Source of the DNA: Polytrichum commune | Taxonomy: Eukaryota; Streptophyta; Polytrichopsida; Polytrichales; Polytrichaceae | DNA length: 64,000 nt | Direction of reading: 5' to 3' | Assembly: GCA_950295325.1 (NCBI GenBank) | Contig: OX485807.1 | Span: 51,428,440-51,492,439, forward strand | Shown here: in pieces, positions 44,826-57,519 of the stretch | Position numbering within the stretch: position 1 is the first letter of the stretch | Layout of the letters: each line of letters opens with the position of its first letter | Position numbers and translations under genes: made by a program | Notes under the pieces: model-generated | Databases searched by the model: none | The model's input: only the letters and a program-made list of their open reading frames with translations | Told to the model about the DNA's origin: nothing

Positions 44826-46019
44826 TAATAGATGCAATTGTGCCCAACAACCAATGCAACAGCTCTATCTCTGGAGAATGTAGCCCATGCTTCCCTCGTC
44901 ATCGTGTTCAACCAGGAGCAAATAAAATGGTGGATTGGTTGTTGTTTCGGCCCCCAACACTACTTGGTGAGTTATCTAATCTTGGATATCATGGTTCTCT
45001 CACCTTGGCTGTGTCCAGCACTTGTTGTCAGTGTCTGCTGCTCAATCTTGGTATAATTTATGAAGTTGCGGATGGTGCTATGGTGCTATTCAAATTAGCT
45101 TTGATGAAGTTATATTTCGGACTAATGAACCTGATGCTAATTCCCAAATTGGGGAATGCTTGGGAAATAATCAAGAACATTCGAACAACTCCCTTTTGTA
45201 TTGTGGCGCTCTTCATGTTGGTGATGCACTCATGTGTGGGTCCGCCTGCACTGTCAGTTGGCAAACTGGAATCACCAACTCAGACAAGTTTTGATGGTTC
45301 GCACTTTGTCAGTTCTATCCTCTGTTAATGTTGACCTACTTTGGTTCAACAAAAGTGATCCATATCTCACCCAAACATGAAGCAACCTTTAAGTATAGTT
45401 AAAGCTTAAGTTGGAAAACTTTGTCTATTTCTTTCCTCATTGTGGTTATTCCCACATCATCATCTCACTGGCACATGTTGGTCAAACCAAATATTCTGGT
45501 AGTCTACAATTGGGACGTGATTTTGCCGTTACATGAAGAAAATGTTATCTAAAGGTCAAGTTGAAGAAAGATGGAGGGCGAGTCCCAACCCTTCAAAATG
45601 TCAAGCTGCGGAGCCCAATCGGAGAAAACCAAACCTCGCTCCTTGGTTCTTCCCATAAACCCCTCCAAGAAGGTTATTTATGGAGACATTGGGCACTGAT
45701 CTCACAGCCCAAGAAGATTCTGGTTAGTCGCCAGTGAATTAGTCTGATGAGTATTGTGGAAGGAGGCGTCACTACGGATCCGACGGCAATGAAGAGAACA
45801 GAGGAGATCATGGTTTTCAGAAAAGTTGGGTCCAATGTTAAGATCATGGGCACCTATGGGAAGTGGCCACAAAAATTTGATGATTAGGTTCAGACTCTAC
45901 AGGATAGAATCATGTGAATCTTGAAATGCATTCTCTTTGATTCTGTCCCAGAAAGGTAGATAGTGCGATTTACAATCCCCAGAGGTGTCAACATGGTGGT
46001 GTTATTTACATTTGTGGCG
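44826..46019. other. Intergenic stretch without a recognised gene
   Basis: Contains the domain-free open frame ending at 45328 and otherwise only short frames. Nothing further can be supported. Confidence 0.4.
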
Positions 46020-46275
46020 AGCTGAGCATAGTCTTGTCCAGCCCCAGCAACAGACTGGAAAGGCAGATCCAATGTACGTACAACAAGAAGCTGAACAATG
46101 CATCCTCATCTTGTTGTGGATTATGACGATCAAGGATGCAATTCTCCTTTGTTGTAGAAATTTCTTGAGAATCTTGTGAACCCGCACGTGAAATGCCCAT
46201 GATGTCATGGTGTGGCTAATAATGGACCGAATCGCGAGTTGGTGTGGATGTTGAAGATGTCAACATGCAACAGGA
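46020..46275. repeat. Diverged segmental duplication, copy 2
   Basis: Partner of 44575-44825 in direct orientation, about 1.45 kb apart. The two probably arose by local duplication of a decayed gene segment. Confidence 0.6.
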
Positions 46276-47924
46276 GACCATAAGACTTTGATCATTAGAT
46301 TCCTCTGCGTAAGAAATGCAAATTTTTGCAATGCACACGTTCCGATCGTTTCCACTAAATGATCTCGTTACTCGCAGTTACTCATCTTGTCAATGTGTGC
46401 TAACTTATCATCTAATCTTTGATCTTTTTCCAGCAATTAGCGTGGGCCATACTAATTGTACTTGAACAATCACCAACAGAAATGACCAGGAATACTGACC
46501 TTCAAAAGACCCCCACACACAATGCCAAGGGTACTCCATGTGACTTACAAGTTCTCTGAAACGCTCTTCTCAAATACCTCTGTTCTAAACAGATGGAGCG
46601 GACTCTCAAGTACTCTACTCTCTTATCGAAAATATTCTGCAAAATCAACTGTTTCCATTTTTTATTGTTGATTGTTTGTTAAAGCCAGATGACATCACGA
46701 TTGACAACAAAATTTCAGGCGATTTACAACATCAAACCTCTTGGCTTTGGACAGGCATAACTTAGTACAAGCTGCAAGCTTTTGATGATGCTGATCACTC
46801 CTAAGCAAGGCTTGGCAAGGTGTAATCCCTGGCAAGCACCACAGGCCTGCGAATTAGTCTTCATCAATGATGAAACCCTAAAATTTGCAGAGCATGGGTG
46901 GTCATGAAGAAGAAAGGAAACAAGAGAGCGGAGCTTGCTATTCCCGATTATTTATTACAATTTAACCCTCCATATTACAACGACTGATTATAAGATGCAC
47001 TTCCTGTCGACCAAACTTTCTAGTTAATTCACGTCCATACTACAACTACGATGCTTGTAGTATGGCTTTTTTTAAGGCCCAATTTGTCATATAATAGAGG
47101 TAATTATTGTGCATAAATGGTGGGGCGTACATGTATTTCAAGGTTCCTATGTGATTAGTTCTTTGGGACATGCAAGGGAACCTTGGGGAATGTCGTAAGT
47201 ATGGAGGAACCATGGGGAACGTTGGGGGAACGTTGTGAGCATATTTCTTCATTACAAATGTTCTTTCGTACTTATGTACACCCTAACCTCTGTAATAACA
47301 CCCCCCTTTGATGTCACTCTCTCTTTTGATATCCCAAACTCCCAGGGACTGGATGTTCTCAGTGTAAATCTCCCTCCTTGTGGTCACATTTCCCTCCTAT
47401 ATATCATGGGTTTTGACATTAAAATAATTCACCAAAGAATTCCAACCTCATGCTCACACGCATTACACTGTCATAATTGCAATGTTGACTTTGTGTTACT
47501 CCATAATATCACACAATACACTAATTCTCTATAATACCTTGTGTCCATGTTAACACTACATACCTCTTTAATATCACATGTCGCCATAGGCGTTATACTA
47601 GGGAGGTTAGAGTGTATCTTCATTATGTATACACAATGACATTTTACATTGAAACAAGGCAATTTCTTGAAAAACCTCAATAGCAGGACATTTGACACCC
47701 AAATGTCTTATTACCAAGAATACGACATTCAGATGATACAACACTTTCTCGGGCTACCAAACATGTCTTAAAGAGGGAGAACACTAACTCTGAAAGTGGA
47801 AGTCATAGATGGCCTATTCTACACTACTATGTGCAATTAGGTTGACCTCACCGTTTCTGAAAATAGGTTGACTCTTTACCCAAAAAAATTACCTTGGCTC
47901 AAAACCACATCACAAGAACAGTGA
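46276..47924. other. Intergenic stretch without a recognised gene
   Basis: AT-rich with repeated ATATCACA/TGACATT-like words reminiscent of the transposon ends at 38.1 and 43.0 kb, but no clear element boundary. No coding evidence. Confidence 0.4.
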
Positions 47925-48115
47925 TCGGGGACATTTTTGCGCATAATCGGTTGAGATCCTAGTGTTTGCAAGTCCAACCGGTTACATGTTGACATCCTTC
48001 GGTTTTTCTATATTAATTTGAAGTATATATCCATAAATTCCTCTAAAGTCATCTGTAATCCTCCTAAAGTCTTGAACTTCAACCGGTTATACCTCAAACT
48101 CAACCGCTTCATCTG
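47925..48115 (+). repeat. Dispersed repeat, copy 1 (partner at 58.65 kb)
   Basis: Shares with 58645-58800, in the same orientation, GATCCTAGTGTTT(G/C)CAAGTCC, GGTTACATGTTG and TAAAGTCTTGAACTTCAACC. Identity looks high in these blocks with gaps between. Probably two copies of a non-autonomous element; no ends determined. Confidence 0.7.
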
Positions 48116-49649
48116 CAACCAACTGCCGGTTCTCCCCGATCATAGCAAAAGAACTTATAACTTCGTTTATTCATACGCATAGCGACTGCAGCAGAAACCA
48201 TCTCTTGTGTACTGTTATTGTGGTAACAAATATCCAAAATAGTGCGGGCTGTGGATAAATTAGCTTGGGTCGACTGTATTGCACATATCAGTGTAGTTCC
48301 TTTCACATACTTATGCACATTTCAGACTTGGATGATTTTAGAATCCTTGAATAAGTCACACGTCACGAGAGATACACTGACATCATTCTGCTTTCACATG
48401 ATTCATCAAGACTCCAGATTCCTTTGAGCAAATCAACAAACTGAAAATTGCAAGTAATCATGCCACCATTCAATCGAGAGGGTTTGTGTGGGCCATGAAC
48501 AAAGAGTTCAAGTTGTTTACATTGATCATCATAGTCATCATCACAGCAAGTCTAAGCTTTCAATCTGCCGCACTCTCGAAGGCATCATCTCTCAAAATTC
48601 GAAGCAAACTTCGCGCCAGCTGAGGTTAAGGTTTATCAGCAATCGAGAAACTACAAACAGACTCCTTTTTTCCTGTCTCATCTCAGGAAATTATTATTCT
48701 CCAGGCACTCATTGGTTTCTAAATTTTCTAAGACTGAAAACTAGGTAGGCCAGTGGCAGAGGATGGTATAATACTAGGGAGGAAGAGAGAAGAAAAAAAG
48801 CGTGCTTTTATTGGAGGTCGGTGGTTGTGCCTGCCTGTTGCTAAATTGCTAATGAATGTGTTGTGGGGCTAGTATAATGATCTCAGGGTTTGATCTTCAA
48901 TTTTAATGTCCCGAACTGAAAAACAAACCCATCCCAGAAAGAATCGGAATAGGTATACCTAAAGTGGTAGTGTACAAGGATTTACTGACAGACTCGGTAT
49001 AATTCTTCGATCATGGAACTAACTTAGCTACTTACAGATCTTTGTTTTTGCAACACCGAGGAAACTCTCGGTGCAAAATGCAACATTGTCCTTCAAACAT
49101 GTGGACCTCCTGCTCTCAGAGCCTTTTATGTGTGGAAGCAATGGTCATCTCTCCGGTCCCTGTAATTTGATTACCTGTAAGTCACAACACAGATTGAAGT
49201 AGTCACCTGTCGAAGAAAGAATCGTCGGTGACACAATGAGTTTGGATTGCAGCGGAGGAGGCTACGTTTAGGGGTGCCTCCATGTGCGGGACGATGAAGA
49301 TTGGAGGTGCGAAATTTCGGAGAAGGCTCATCATCACCATCACCATCACCAACACCACCACCACCTCCCAGATTTAACAACAATCGATGTCGATCGTAAT
49401 TCTGCAATAGCCCAAAGTTGCTGAGAGAGAAAGAAAGAGAAATCGTCAACTTAGGATGACGATCATCGTGGATGTCATCGTCTTTGTCTGGAGATTGATA
49501 AGAGTTGACCTAACCCTGGTGCCGGTGCCGAACAAAATCATGATGTCTCAAGAAACTTGGAAAGGGGATTGATTGATTGCCTGATAGATTCTCTCGCCAT
49601 ACCGAATGTGCTGGAATTGTTGATGTTGGAATGTGTGTAGAATCTGACA
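48116..49649. other. Downstream region of the ROCO gene
   Basis: No gene recognised. A (CAT/CAC)n microsatellite lies at about 49328-49366. The stretch 49.15-49.65 kb could hold the 3' untranslated region and polyadenylation site of the minus-strand ROCO gene. Confidence 0.4.
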
Positions 49650-51119
49650 TTACACAGGCAGAACCTGCATGGTACCTCGGTGAACGCCATAGTTCATGTG
49701 CTTCTCGCAAACCCATGCGACATCCTTGGACGGCTTGCCATCATCTGCAAGGTAGACGACCTTGAAGAGATTGAACAACGCGGCGACATTCTTCCCCTTC
49801 ATGTAATTGATCAACCAATCTTCAGCCGCCATCATCTCCTCTGGAGTGAACCGGAAGCTACCGCTGAAATCCATCGTCTCCTCGATCTTCTCACTCTCAG
49901 GCTCACTACCGGTCACCAAGCCCATGAGTATCATCCTCTCAGATTCAGTCACCATGGATGTGAATCCACCGGCAGCAAGCTCCCCGGTTCGCATCAACAT
50001 CGAAATGAGCTTCAACCCCCATAGCATGTGGGGGCGGACACTCTTCACCGACTTCTCGTCGCAGCGCATAATGCCACCGATCTGGTTGTCTATCATGTGG
50101 ATGCCATCTCGGTGTTCACACATCAGGTGTAATTTTCTGGAGTAGGATCCCGGGATAAGCTTGGTGACCAATCTCTCACCCTTCACGGAGTCGCCTCCGG
50201 TGCTTAAGTATACAAGATGTGGGATCCTGTTGTCCTGTAACAGAAAAGGGAAGTTAATCACCTTGTAGAGGTTTCGAGAGATTTCTTGAAACATCCGCTT
50301 CTGCAAGGCGGTGATCTCTTCCACTCGGTTGTGCACTCTGTCTTGGATCAGCTGCCCGGTCATCTCTGCAGGTCGTGGAAGAAGCGACACAGTGCGAGAC
50401 ACCCGGTGTTTAGGGTTAGGGTGCAAGGAGCCTTGGCGTTGGAGGCTTTGTCCATCCTTGTTGTTGATGCTGTTGATGTTAACCTCGCCGTCGAGCTTCT
50501 CCAGGATGTTGAGACGGCGGTTAAGTACATCTTCCCAATTCTCCAGCCCTAGCATGTCTTTAGCTTTATCGACGCCTGCGGGTGGGAAGCCGGACATGCC
50601 TTTCTTCCAGTGATGCTCGTAGTTCAGTTTGCCTGTTGCGAGTACCTTTTGTTTCAGCTCCTCGACACCGAGACACTGGTCCTCTCTGTCGCGCCGGACC
50701 CAAAGTTCTTGGACGCATAGTGGTCGAAGAATGCCTTCGATGAGGACGACGCCTTGGCATCCCTCGGTTGGGGATGCACAAAACTCTCGGGTGGGTTTGA
50801 GGACGCAATCCTCCACTATGCTCCAGGTTTCCACGCTCTCCTTTGTGGATCGCACCATGATGTCGATCTGGCACTCGTTGCCATTGTACTCGATCAGAAA
50901 CTCGAGGCCGCTGAACATGAAGGAGATGAAGTTCTTCTCGATCGTGTACTGCGTCTCCGAAACGGAAGCAAATCTCTTGTGAAGGAACACCTGCGTTAAC
51001 ATCGACAAGACAGATAACGTTAGCCATCGTGTGACGCCATCCTAATGTGCTCTTTGGCATCAACACTACTCGATCTACCCTATTGTGTAGCCAACATCGA
51101 TCCTCATCAACGTTCACCC

Positions 51120-51157
<38 letters not shown>

Positions 51158-51348
51158 AGTGACTAAATTGGTAAAGTAGTCCAAATTCTGACAACAATGG
51201 CTACCCAAACTTGTTTTGCAAGATTTCAGAGGGATTTGGCCCAGGATTTGGAGCATCTAAGAATCCTTCAGATGAAAGTTTGCATTACATAGGAAAAGAG
51301 TCTTGGAGAGTTTTGGGGATTGAAGTAAAAGGGGAGAGAATGAATGTA

Positions 51349-51382
<34 letters not shown>

Positions 51383-54300
51383 TCCAAGAACCCTTCAAAT
51401 GTCAAAACTTTGGATTTCAAGGACGCACATGGAGGGTTCTAGGGATCGAACAAAGAGAGGAGAGAATTAATTACCTGAAGTCTGGGGAAGAATCCAAGAG
51501 TCAAGCACGTGAGAACAGGATCCTCAACCTCGAGCCTCCATCCCAAGTAAAGAACCCGATCACTCATAATCCCAGACTCGTCACCAAGGGGCCATCCAAG
51601 CGCCCTCTCGCCATTAGCAGCCTCCTCACTCTCAAAGTTCAAAGTGGCAGGAATGTAAACCCCCGAGTTTTTATCACCGGGAGCTTGTTCGAAGCAGAGG
51701 TTCAATTTGATCATCAACTGCACCAAATCCTCCGGGATAACTCCTCTCACCTTCCGTCCCTTGAAGATGGGGTTCTTGTTCTTGCACAGAGAAGCTTCCA
51801 ACACCTTCTTTAGGTTTTCCCTCTTCGTAAGCCCCTTCGAGTCGATGAGCGGATGCTTCAACACAAGCAAACTGCTGTCAAGGCTAAGAATTCTTCCCAT
51901 AATTTCATGGCAGAACCAGTTAGGATCAACCACCATGAAATCAAGCCCATCAAAAAACAAAAGCTCCCCTGCATCATGCATAGCTCTTGCAACAGCCTTC
52001 TGTCTATCTTCTGCAACTTTCGCATCCTGCCCTTGCAATCTTCGCAACGCAGGCACTTTACTACACAGAAGGCTGAAATCTGCCCACTTGATCAAAGGCT
52101 TATCCGGATGCTGGACCTTCCATTCGCTGAGATTTGTTTGCATTTGTGTGCAAGCTTCAAAAACCTTAGGAACTCGGTCGAGAATATTCGAAATTCTTTT
52201 TTGAACAGCCTTCTGCACAGGCTCCACTGATTTCCTTGATCTAGCATCTGCAACATGAAACTCGGTGATGTTCACCACTCGTTGAAACATAACCCTGAGA
52301 TGCTCCACGGGTTGTTTGCAATAAGCAATCAAATCAACCTTGGGGAACTTGTCCGAATGTGTGAAGATGACTGTCACGTGTGGCAACAAATGCATCGATT
52401 GTCTTGTATTTGATGCAATGAATCTTAGCCAGTACCGAAGCTCCTGGTCGATCACTCCAGGGTCTTTGAGTTCATACTTGCCTCCATCTTTGCGGCTGGA
52501 GATGTCACAGAGGAGTACGAAGGAGCATGCACTCCCCTGTGAGCTTAGGTTAGGGACAACTATGTCGTGGAAGGCATGAAACTCTTCGTGGCCTGCAAGA
52601 TCCCAGATGGAAATTTGAATGTTGTCCTCCACGATCATTTGCACTTCGATTCCGGTTGTTTGTGATTCCTTCCTCCCTGCTTTGAAGATCTTGGTGTTGT
52701 TGATGGCCTCCTTGCAAGCTGCAGTGGTTTTGATGCGCATGGAAGTGGAGGTCCTCTTGATGTTGCTGTACACCATTGTCTTCCTGAACGTCGTCTTCCC
52801 TGCAAAATCCTCATTGCAACGAAGTTAATATTCATCAGCGAATCGATCATCAACAAATCTGGATACTCACAGTTTATTTATCAAGCACCATCCTGTACTA
52901 TCACTAGCATTTCAAGAGGGTTAAGGTGGCGAAACCCTCCTCTACAATGATAGGCACCAGTTCAATCCCAGAAATGATGCCATGGGATCTGAAGCTCTGC
53001 AGACATTCAATCGTCATTTGGACCTAGGCAGAGTAATTGACGAAGGTGGTTGGCAGGTTGTTTGAATTTGTGAGCTTGTCGAGAAAGTGGGGGCAGTGTA
53101 TTTGTGTGCTTATCGAGAACTGCTAGGAAGAGGGGGATGCTAAACCTCTCTCGGTGACTAGGATTTGAAACAGGGGGAGCTCTTTTTTCCTGGTGGCAAT
53201 GCAGGTTACACATTCAAATTTAGCTCAAACCTGTGAAGCATTTTGATATCAAGTGGAAAATTATGTGATATCCTATCATTCAATTTCACTCCAAGTTCAT
53301 AGATGGATCACTTTAGCAGTCTCTTGCTTGCTGGGAAGTTTACAAATCCACTCACAATGCTGCACAAGATGCTCTAATTTTCATAATTCTACCTGAGACT
53401 CGCAATTTCACAAATGGGCAACTAAGAAATTCAACCACGGTGCGTCACAAGATGCTCTGATTGTCATTAACCTGTCCTGTGAAATTGATTGGCTCATCTT
53501 GTGAAGCACTGCAACTTGGAACTTCCATCACAATGCTTCACAAGATACTCTAATATGATTGTGGTTAATCTCCCCTGTGAAATTGATTGGATCATCTTGT
53601 GGAAGCACAGATTGTGACTGAATTCCCAAAAGCACTCACTCAATTTGATCAAGATGCTTCATATAATGCTCTGATTGTGGTTTGACTTACCTTGTGAAAG
53701 CGGATTACCTTGTGACTTAGAATTTCAAACAAAATGCTTCACAAGACACGGAATCGAATTGTGATTAACCTGCCCTGCGAAATTGATTGGATCATCATCA
53801 TCTTGTGAAAGCACAGACAGAGAGTGACTGAATTCCCCAACTCACTCACTCGAGAAGTGGAAGACAAAGAAGTATCAACTTGCCTGCGAAAGGAATGCCA
53901 CAGAGGAAGACTCTCGCAGAGGCAGGAGTGACGGTACCCATGCCTTTGAAAACCTCCATAAACTTCTCGGCATTTCTTCGCAACTGCGCCTTGACCACCG
54001 CATCATGACCTTTTCTCGACAACGGAGTGCCCTCCACACCGAGCTCCTCCAGCCACGGATTGACCACCAACAGATCCAAAATGGTGGCCAAAACTTTCTC
54101 TCCCGCAACACCTTCGCACCCTCGGAGGTCCAGAAACCGCAAGGATTTGTTGTTCTTCAACGCATTCAAGATCAAAAGCACATCCTTAGGTTGCCACAAC
54201 CGCACACTACATTGCAAATCAAGCCTCACAAGAGTGTTGTTAGTTTGCAACATGGTTGCCAACATAGGTGCGCCTTGCCTCCCTATGAAGCTATGGCGGA

Positions 54301-55381
54301 TAATGAGCTCTTGGAATGTGGTGTTGGGCACTTCCTTCGTTGTAGGATCCATGGTGATGGTCTTTACAAGCTCCTTCAACCCATCGGTGTCCAGCGGGTT
54401 GTAGGATAAGTCCAAAACCTTGAGGTTCTTGTTGGTCATGAGAGCTAAGGCTAGGGTTTGCACACCAAGAGAGTCAATCTCACAGTTCTTCAGTGCAACT
54501 TCCTCAAGGGAAGAGTTCCGGCATAGAACAGATGCAACATGTTCGGCTCCTTTGTTCCCAATTTGGCCAACTCCTCTAGGCCCCATGCACCGAAACCCCT
54601 TGATCTCGAACTTCTGCAGAGTCTGGTTAGCCTGCTCTTGCCCCGAGAATGGCTTCATTAACATAGCCATGGCATCAGCCTCGATGCGAGCATAGAAGGT
54701 TAACGCTCTCAAAGTGCGGTTTCTTCGCAACGCAAGAGCAAGGTGATCCGCGACTTGGATCGTGACATCGATCAACCCGAGTTGAACTTCCCGAATACCG
54801 GTGTTCACCAAAAACATCTCGGAGATGTGCTTCACACATTCGGAGTTCAACGGTTGCTGGAATCTGTTGTCACTGTAAACACTCAACTTCTGCAACGAGC
54901 GATTGGCATGCAATGCGGTGCAAAGCTCCTCAACAATCACATCAGACTGCACATAGTCGATCTCCAAAGTGGCAGATGAGAGATGAGGGCAGGCTACCAG
55001 AGCTGCGATCACACGAGAGCAAATCTGGTGGTCGCTTGCTTCGGTACGCTCTGGGCCTGCAAATCGGTACAGAAGCCTCCGAACGAAGTTGCTGTCTGCG
55101 AGGGTTAGGCTGACGGAGCAATTGTCTTGGTCCGACTTGATGCGTGGGCAGTAGTGGATGTACAGGTCCACAATCTGCTCTGGTGGATTCTGAAGTGCCT
55201 TGATGAGTCCATCGATGTCTACTTCGGAGTATTTTTGTGGTTTCGGCCCAGATGGCGGCTCCTGCAACGGTAGCGGGTTGTAGAGAGCTAGAGCAGTCTG
55301 TGTCTTCGGAGGTAAGGCTAGTGTGTTGGGGTTAGGAGATGGTGCGGGCAGAGCCAGTGTGTCACTAGGGGAAATCGCCAT
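49650..55381 (-). CDS. ROCO family protein: LRR - Roc GTPase - COR, three exons
   Basis: Exons on the minus strand: 55381-53884 (1498 nt), 52799-51475 (1325 nt) and 50990-49650 (1341 nt), summing to 1388 codons with stop and phase-consistent throughout. ATG at 55381 sits in a strong context (GCGATGGCG). Residues about 60-490 are RNI-type LRRs (NLKVLDLSYNPLDTDGLKEL). Roc motifs: GIPFAGKT at 495-502 (G1), DLAGHEEF from 566 (G3) and THSD at 646-649 (G4, the THxD form typical of Roc). COR follows (DGLDFMVVDPNWFCHEIMG, VYIPATLNF), then PRLQVFLHKR at the exon 2/3 join and a C-terminal region (TKLIPGSYSRKLHLMCEHRDG) without a kinase. ROCO proteins are dimerising GTPases; those of non-seed plants are uncharacterised. 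The gene appears intact. Intron 1 has a GC donor. Confidence 0.9.
51123..51155. repeat. (TC)n microsatellite in ROCO intron 2
   Basis: 33 bases of perfect TC repeat inside the 484-bp intron 50991-51474. On the transcript it is (GA)n and could pair with the (TC)n copy of the tract at 51352-51379. Confidence 0.95.
51352..51379. repeat. (GA)n microsatellite in ROCO intron 2
   Basis: 28 bases of GA repeat, complementary to the TC tract about 200 bp away in the same intron. Confidence 0.95.
52800..53883 (-). other. GC-AG intron 1 of the ROCO gene
   Basis: The donor reads GCAG|GCAAGT on the minus strand, the classic strong GC-donor context, and the acceptor is TTTTGCAG. Joining there gives GCA-GGG-AAG-ACG (Ala-Gly-Lys-Thr) and completes the P-loop. 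Using the GT four bases further in would put the P-loop out of frame. The intron therefore divides the P-loop glycine codon. Confidence 0.85.
53330..53840 (-). repeat. Diverged repeats inside ROCO intron 1
   Basis: On the plus strand, units of roughly 80-130 bp repeat: AATGCTTCACAAGAT(G/A)CTCT, then TGTGAAATTGATTGG(A/C)TCAT and CTTGTGAAGCAC-like ends, at about 53350, 53437, 53528, 53655 and 53735. Spacing is irregular and copies are diverged. Confidence 0.65.
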
Positions 55382-55500
55382 CGCCACGACTTGATCAAAA
55401 CAAAATTGCGATGATGGAGTATGGATTCTCACTCACTCACTCACTCCGCTCCTCTCCTCTCCTCTCCTCCCCTTTACCCTTGTGCAAATCTCGGAATCCA
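55382..55500 (-). promoter_or_regulatory. Probable ROCO 5' leader with GA-rich tract
   Basis: Directly upstream of the ATG the minus strand has (GTGA)n and GGAGAGGAGAGGAG repeats at about 55428-55475. Such purine- or pyrimidine-rich tracts are common in plant leaders and core promoters. The transcription start itself cannot be placed. Confidence 0.45.
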
Positions 55501-56839
55501 CCCTATTGCAGCAGCACTTGGTATGGGGGCTACATTGGAGAAGCAGAGAGGCGATGATGATTCATGCAACAAGGTTGAGAGGATGAGGAGGAGGAAGCGG
55601 AAGAGAGAAGAATCATGTTGCTTCTGAGGAGAGGAGGCAGGGGGGAGGATGAATCATCCAGAGCAAACCAAAGTCTAATGGCGATCACATCATCCGAGGA
55701 GGGCGCATCGCTTGACTGTTGTTCCATCATCTGTTTTGATCGCTCCACCTCTCTAAAATGCCCACACATCCACAATAACTTTGACAATAACAAAATCTAT
55801 GCCTCCCTATTGGATCCAGCACCAAATTCACCAAATCCTCTTCTAATGCTCGAATGTCACCAAGAATGCTCCTCCCTCCCTCCCTCTTCCCATCCGCGCT
55901 CAATCCCACGGAGAAGAAGTCCTCGCAAGCACCTACCTACTTACCACTTATCACCCTCAATCACTTGCCCCGTAGACCAATAAATGTAGCAAAGAATGCA
56001 ACATGCTAGGGACTAACTTAACCCACCTGCAAGGCGGCAGAAAGGAGAAGAAGAAGGCCAAGGAAAGATATCAGAAAGCGCTGAAGCAGAAAACACAGTT
56101 GTAAACGGACACCTTGCGAAAGAGAGTAAGAGGGATTGCATGATTATTGATGAGGACAAACTTTTCCCCAAAAACCTCGCCCCTCCTCCGATGCCAGCAG
56201 ATACCCGGAACAACTTCACCCGGTTCTTATCCAGATTCTCTCACCCCAACACCAACGCCAACACCAATACTGTAACTTTTAATAAGTGGATGATAATTAG
56301 TTATAAAGTTCATATGCTTTCGCCTCATGCATAATGCCGGCCCACATTCAGGCAGCAAGAAAGTCTACGCCGTGCTTGCTAGATCTAAGCTCTTAAGAAA
56401 AGTAATGAGTTCTCAGCCACCACTAGCCTCCTCCATGAGAGGAAATCGTCCGTGCTTTGGATTATTAAGGGCATCTGTCTGCCATGATTCGGTCAATGCC
56501 AATCAAACCAGGTAAGTACCCAACCCCGATGAACAAGTTTGACGATGAGGCCACATTATTAGCCAAATCATCACAAGTCATTGCTCCAATTATTGCAGTA
56601 GTGTGACCAAGCGCTTACTTCTTATGAGGCAATCTGCCCATCATAACCTTAGCCTAACTTATTACAACCGTCCCTCACACGCAGTACTGCATCCTCCACC
56701 TCCAGTCACCGGGAGAAGCGGATCTAGTTTGCTCATTCAGAATAGTACTAATTTACTGGGGCATTATTGAGCGACAATTTACAGCACCGACAGGCCAGGC
56801 TAAGTAAGGTAAGCCGGTATTATTCGGTTACTTTTCTTA
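55501..56839. other. Intergenic stretch upstream of the ROCO gene
   Basis: Several short frames on both strands, none with a domain. It would include the ROCO promoter. Confidence 0.4.
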
Positions 56840-57135
56840 ATCGGACGCCTATATTTTTGGTTGGGGTGTGGTTCCGTGAGGATCAAAGATTAAACACTGT
56901 AAATAAAGTTACTTTTGTAGAAGAGATTGGACTACGTTTTCAGATTTCATTAACCACTTCACATTGGATAGTAAATACGATTGGGAGGATGTACATATGT
57001 ATTCAGTTGAAAAATAGAACAACCATGTACTTCCGATAACCATAACTGGTCAGGGGAGGTCCGATTTTCATTCCGGTTTTTGCTTATGCTTCATCGTAGA
57101 TTTGCTAATGCAACACAAGTGTCATTATGATGTAA
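56840..57135 (+). repeat. Dispersed repeat, copy 1 (partner at 61.95 kb)
   Basis: Shares with 61950-62235 in direct orientation GTGAGGATCAAAGA, AGAGATTGGACTACGT, ATTGGGAGGA, GATAA(C/T)CATAACT, TCCGGTTTTTGC, TTCATCGTAGATTTGC and ATGTAAATCT. The pair is 5.1 kb apart, so either dispersed copies or eroded long terminal repeats; no element ends or primer-binding site were found. Confidence 0.75.
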
Positions 57136-57519
57136 ATCTGACAATCATAGACCTGTATAAGCCTCTGAGATGAACTTCGACTGTGCTACGGCGGGACCCG
57201 CTTCCGGTTTCCAAGCCTTGCCCGCGGTTATAGTGCTGCTTTTAGCCATCCCGTTTGAAATGTCCGTCCCCTCCTGCCCGGCTCTCGGAAAGCTGATCCC
57301 CTCACGTTGATGATACTTTACCTGTCCGTTGCAACTGCTGATGAGAGTCCCGTTACAGTAACTTACTTCATCATGCATCAAATGTGACAACCAGATCCTC
57401 GTCATGTGGAAGCAGCAGATCATTATGTTGAAGCACTTCGAATTTTTTAAGTTGCCAAAGCAGCAGCAGGATTCAAATTCAAAATCGCCGCCGTGTGCAA
57501 CAAAGCAGTTTTTCATCAA

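Noticed and set aside
44792-45328. 178-codon plus-strand frame
   Set aside because: No recognisable domain, erratic Cys/Leu-rich composition, and starts inside a non-coding duplicated block.
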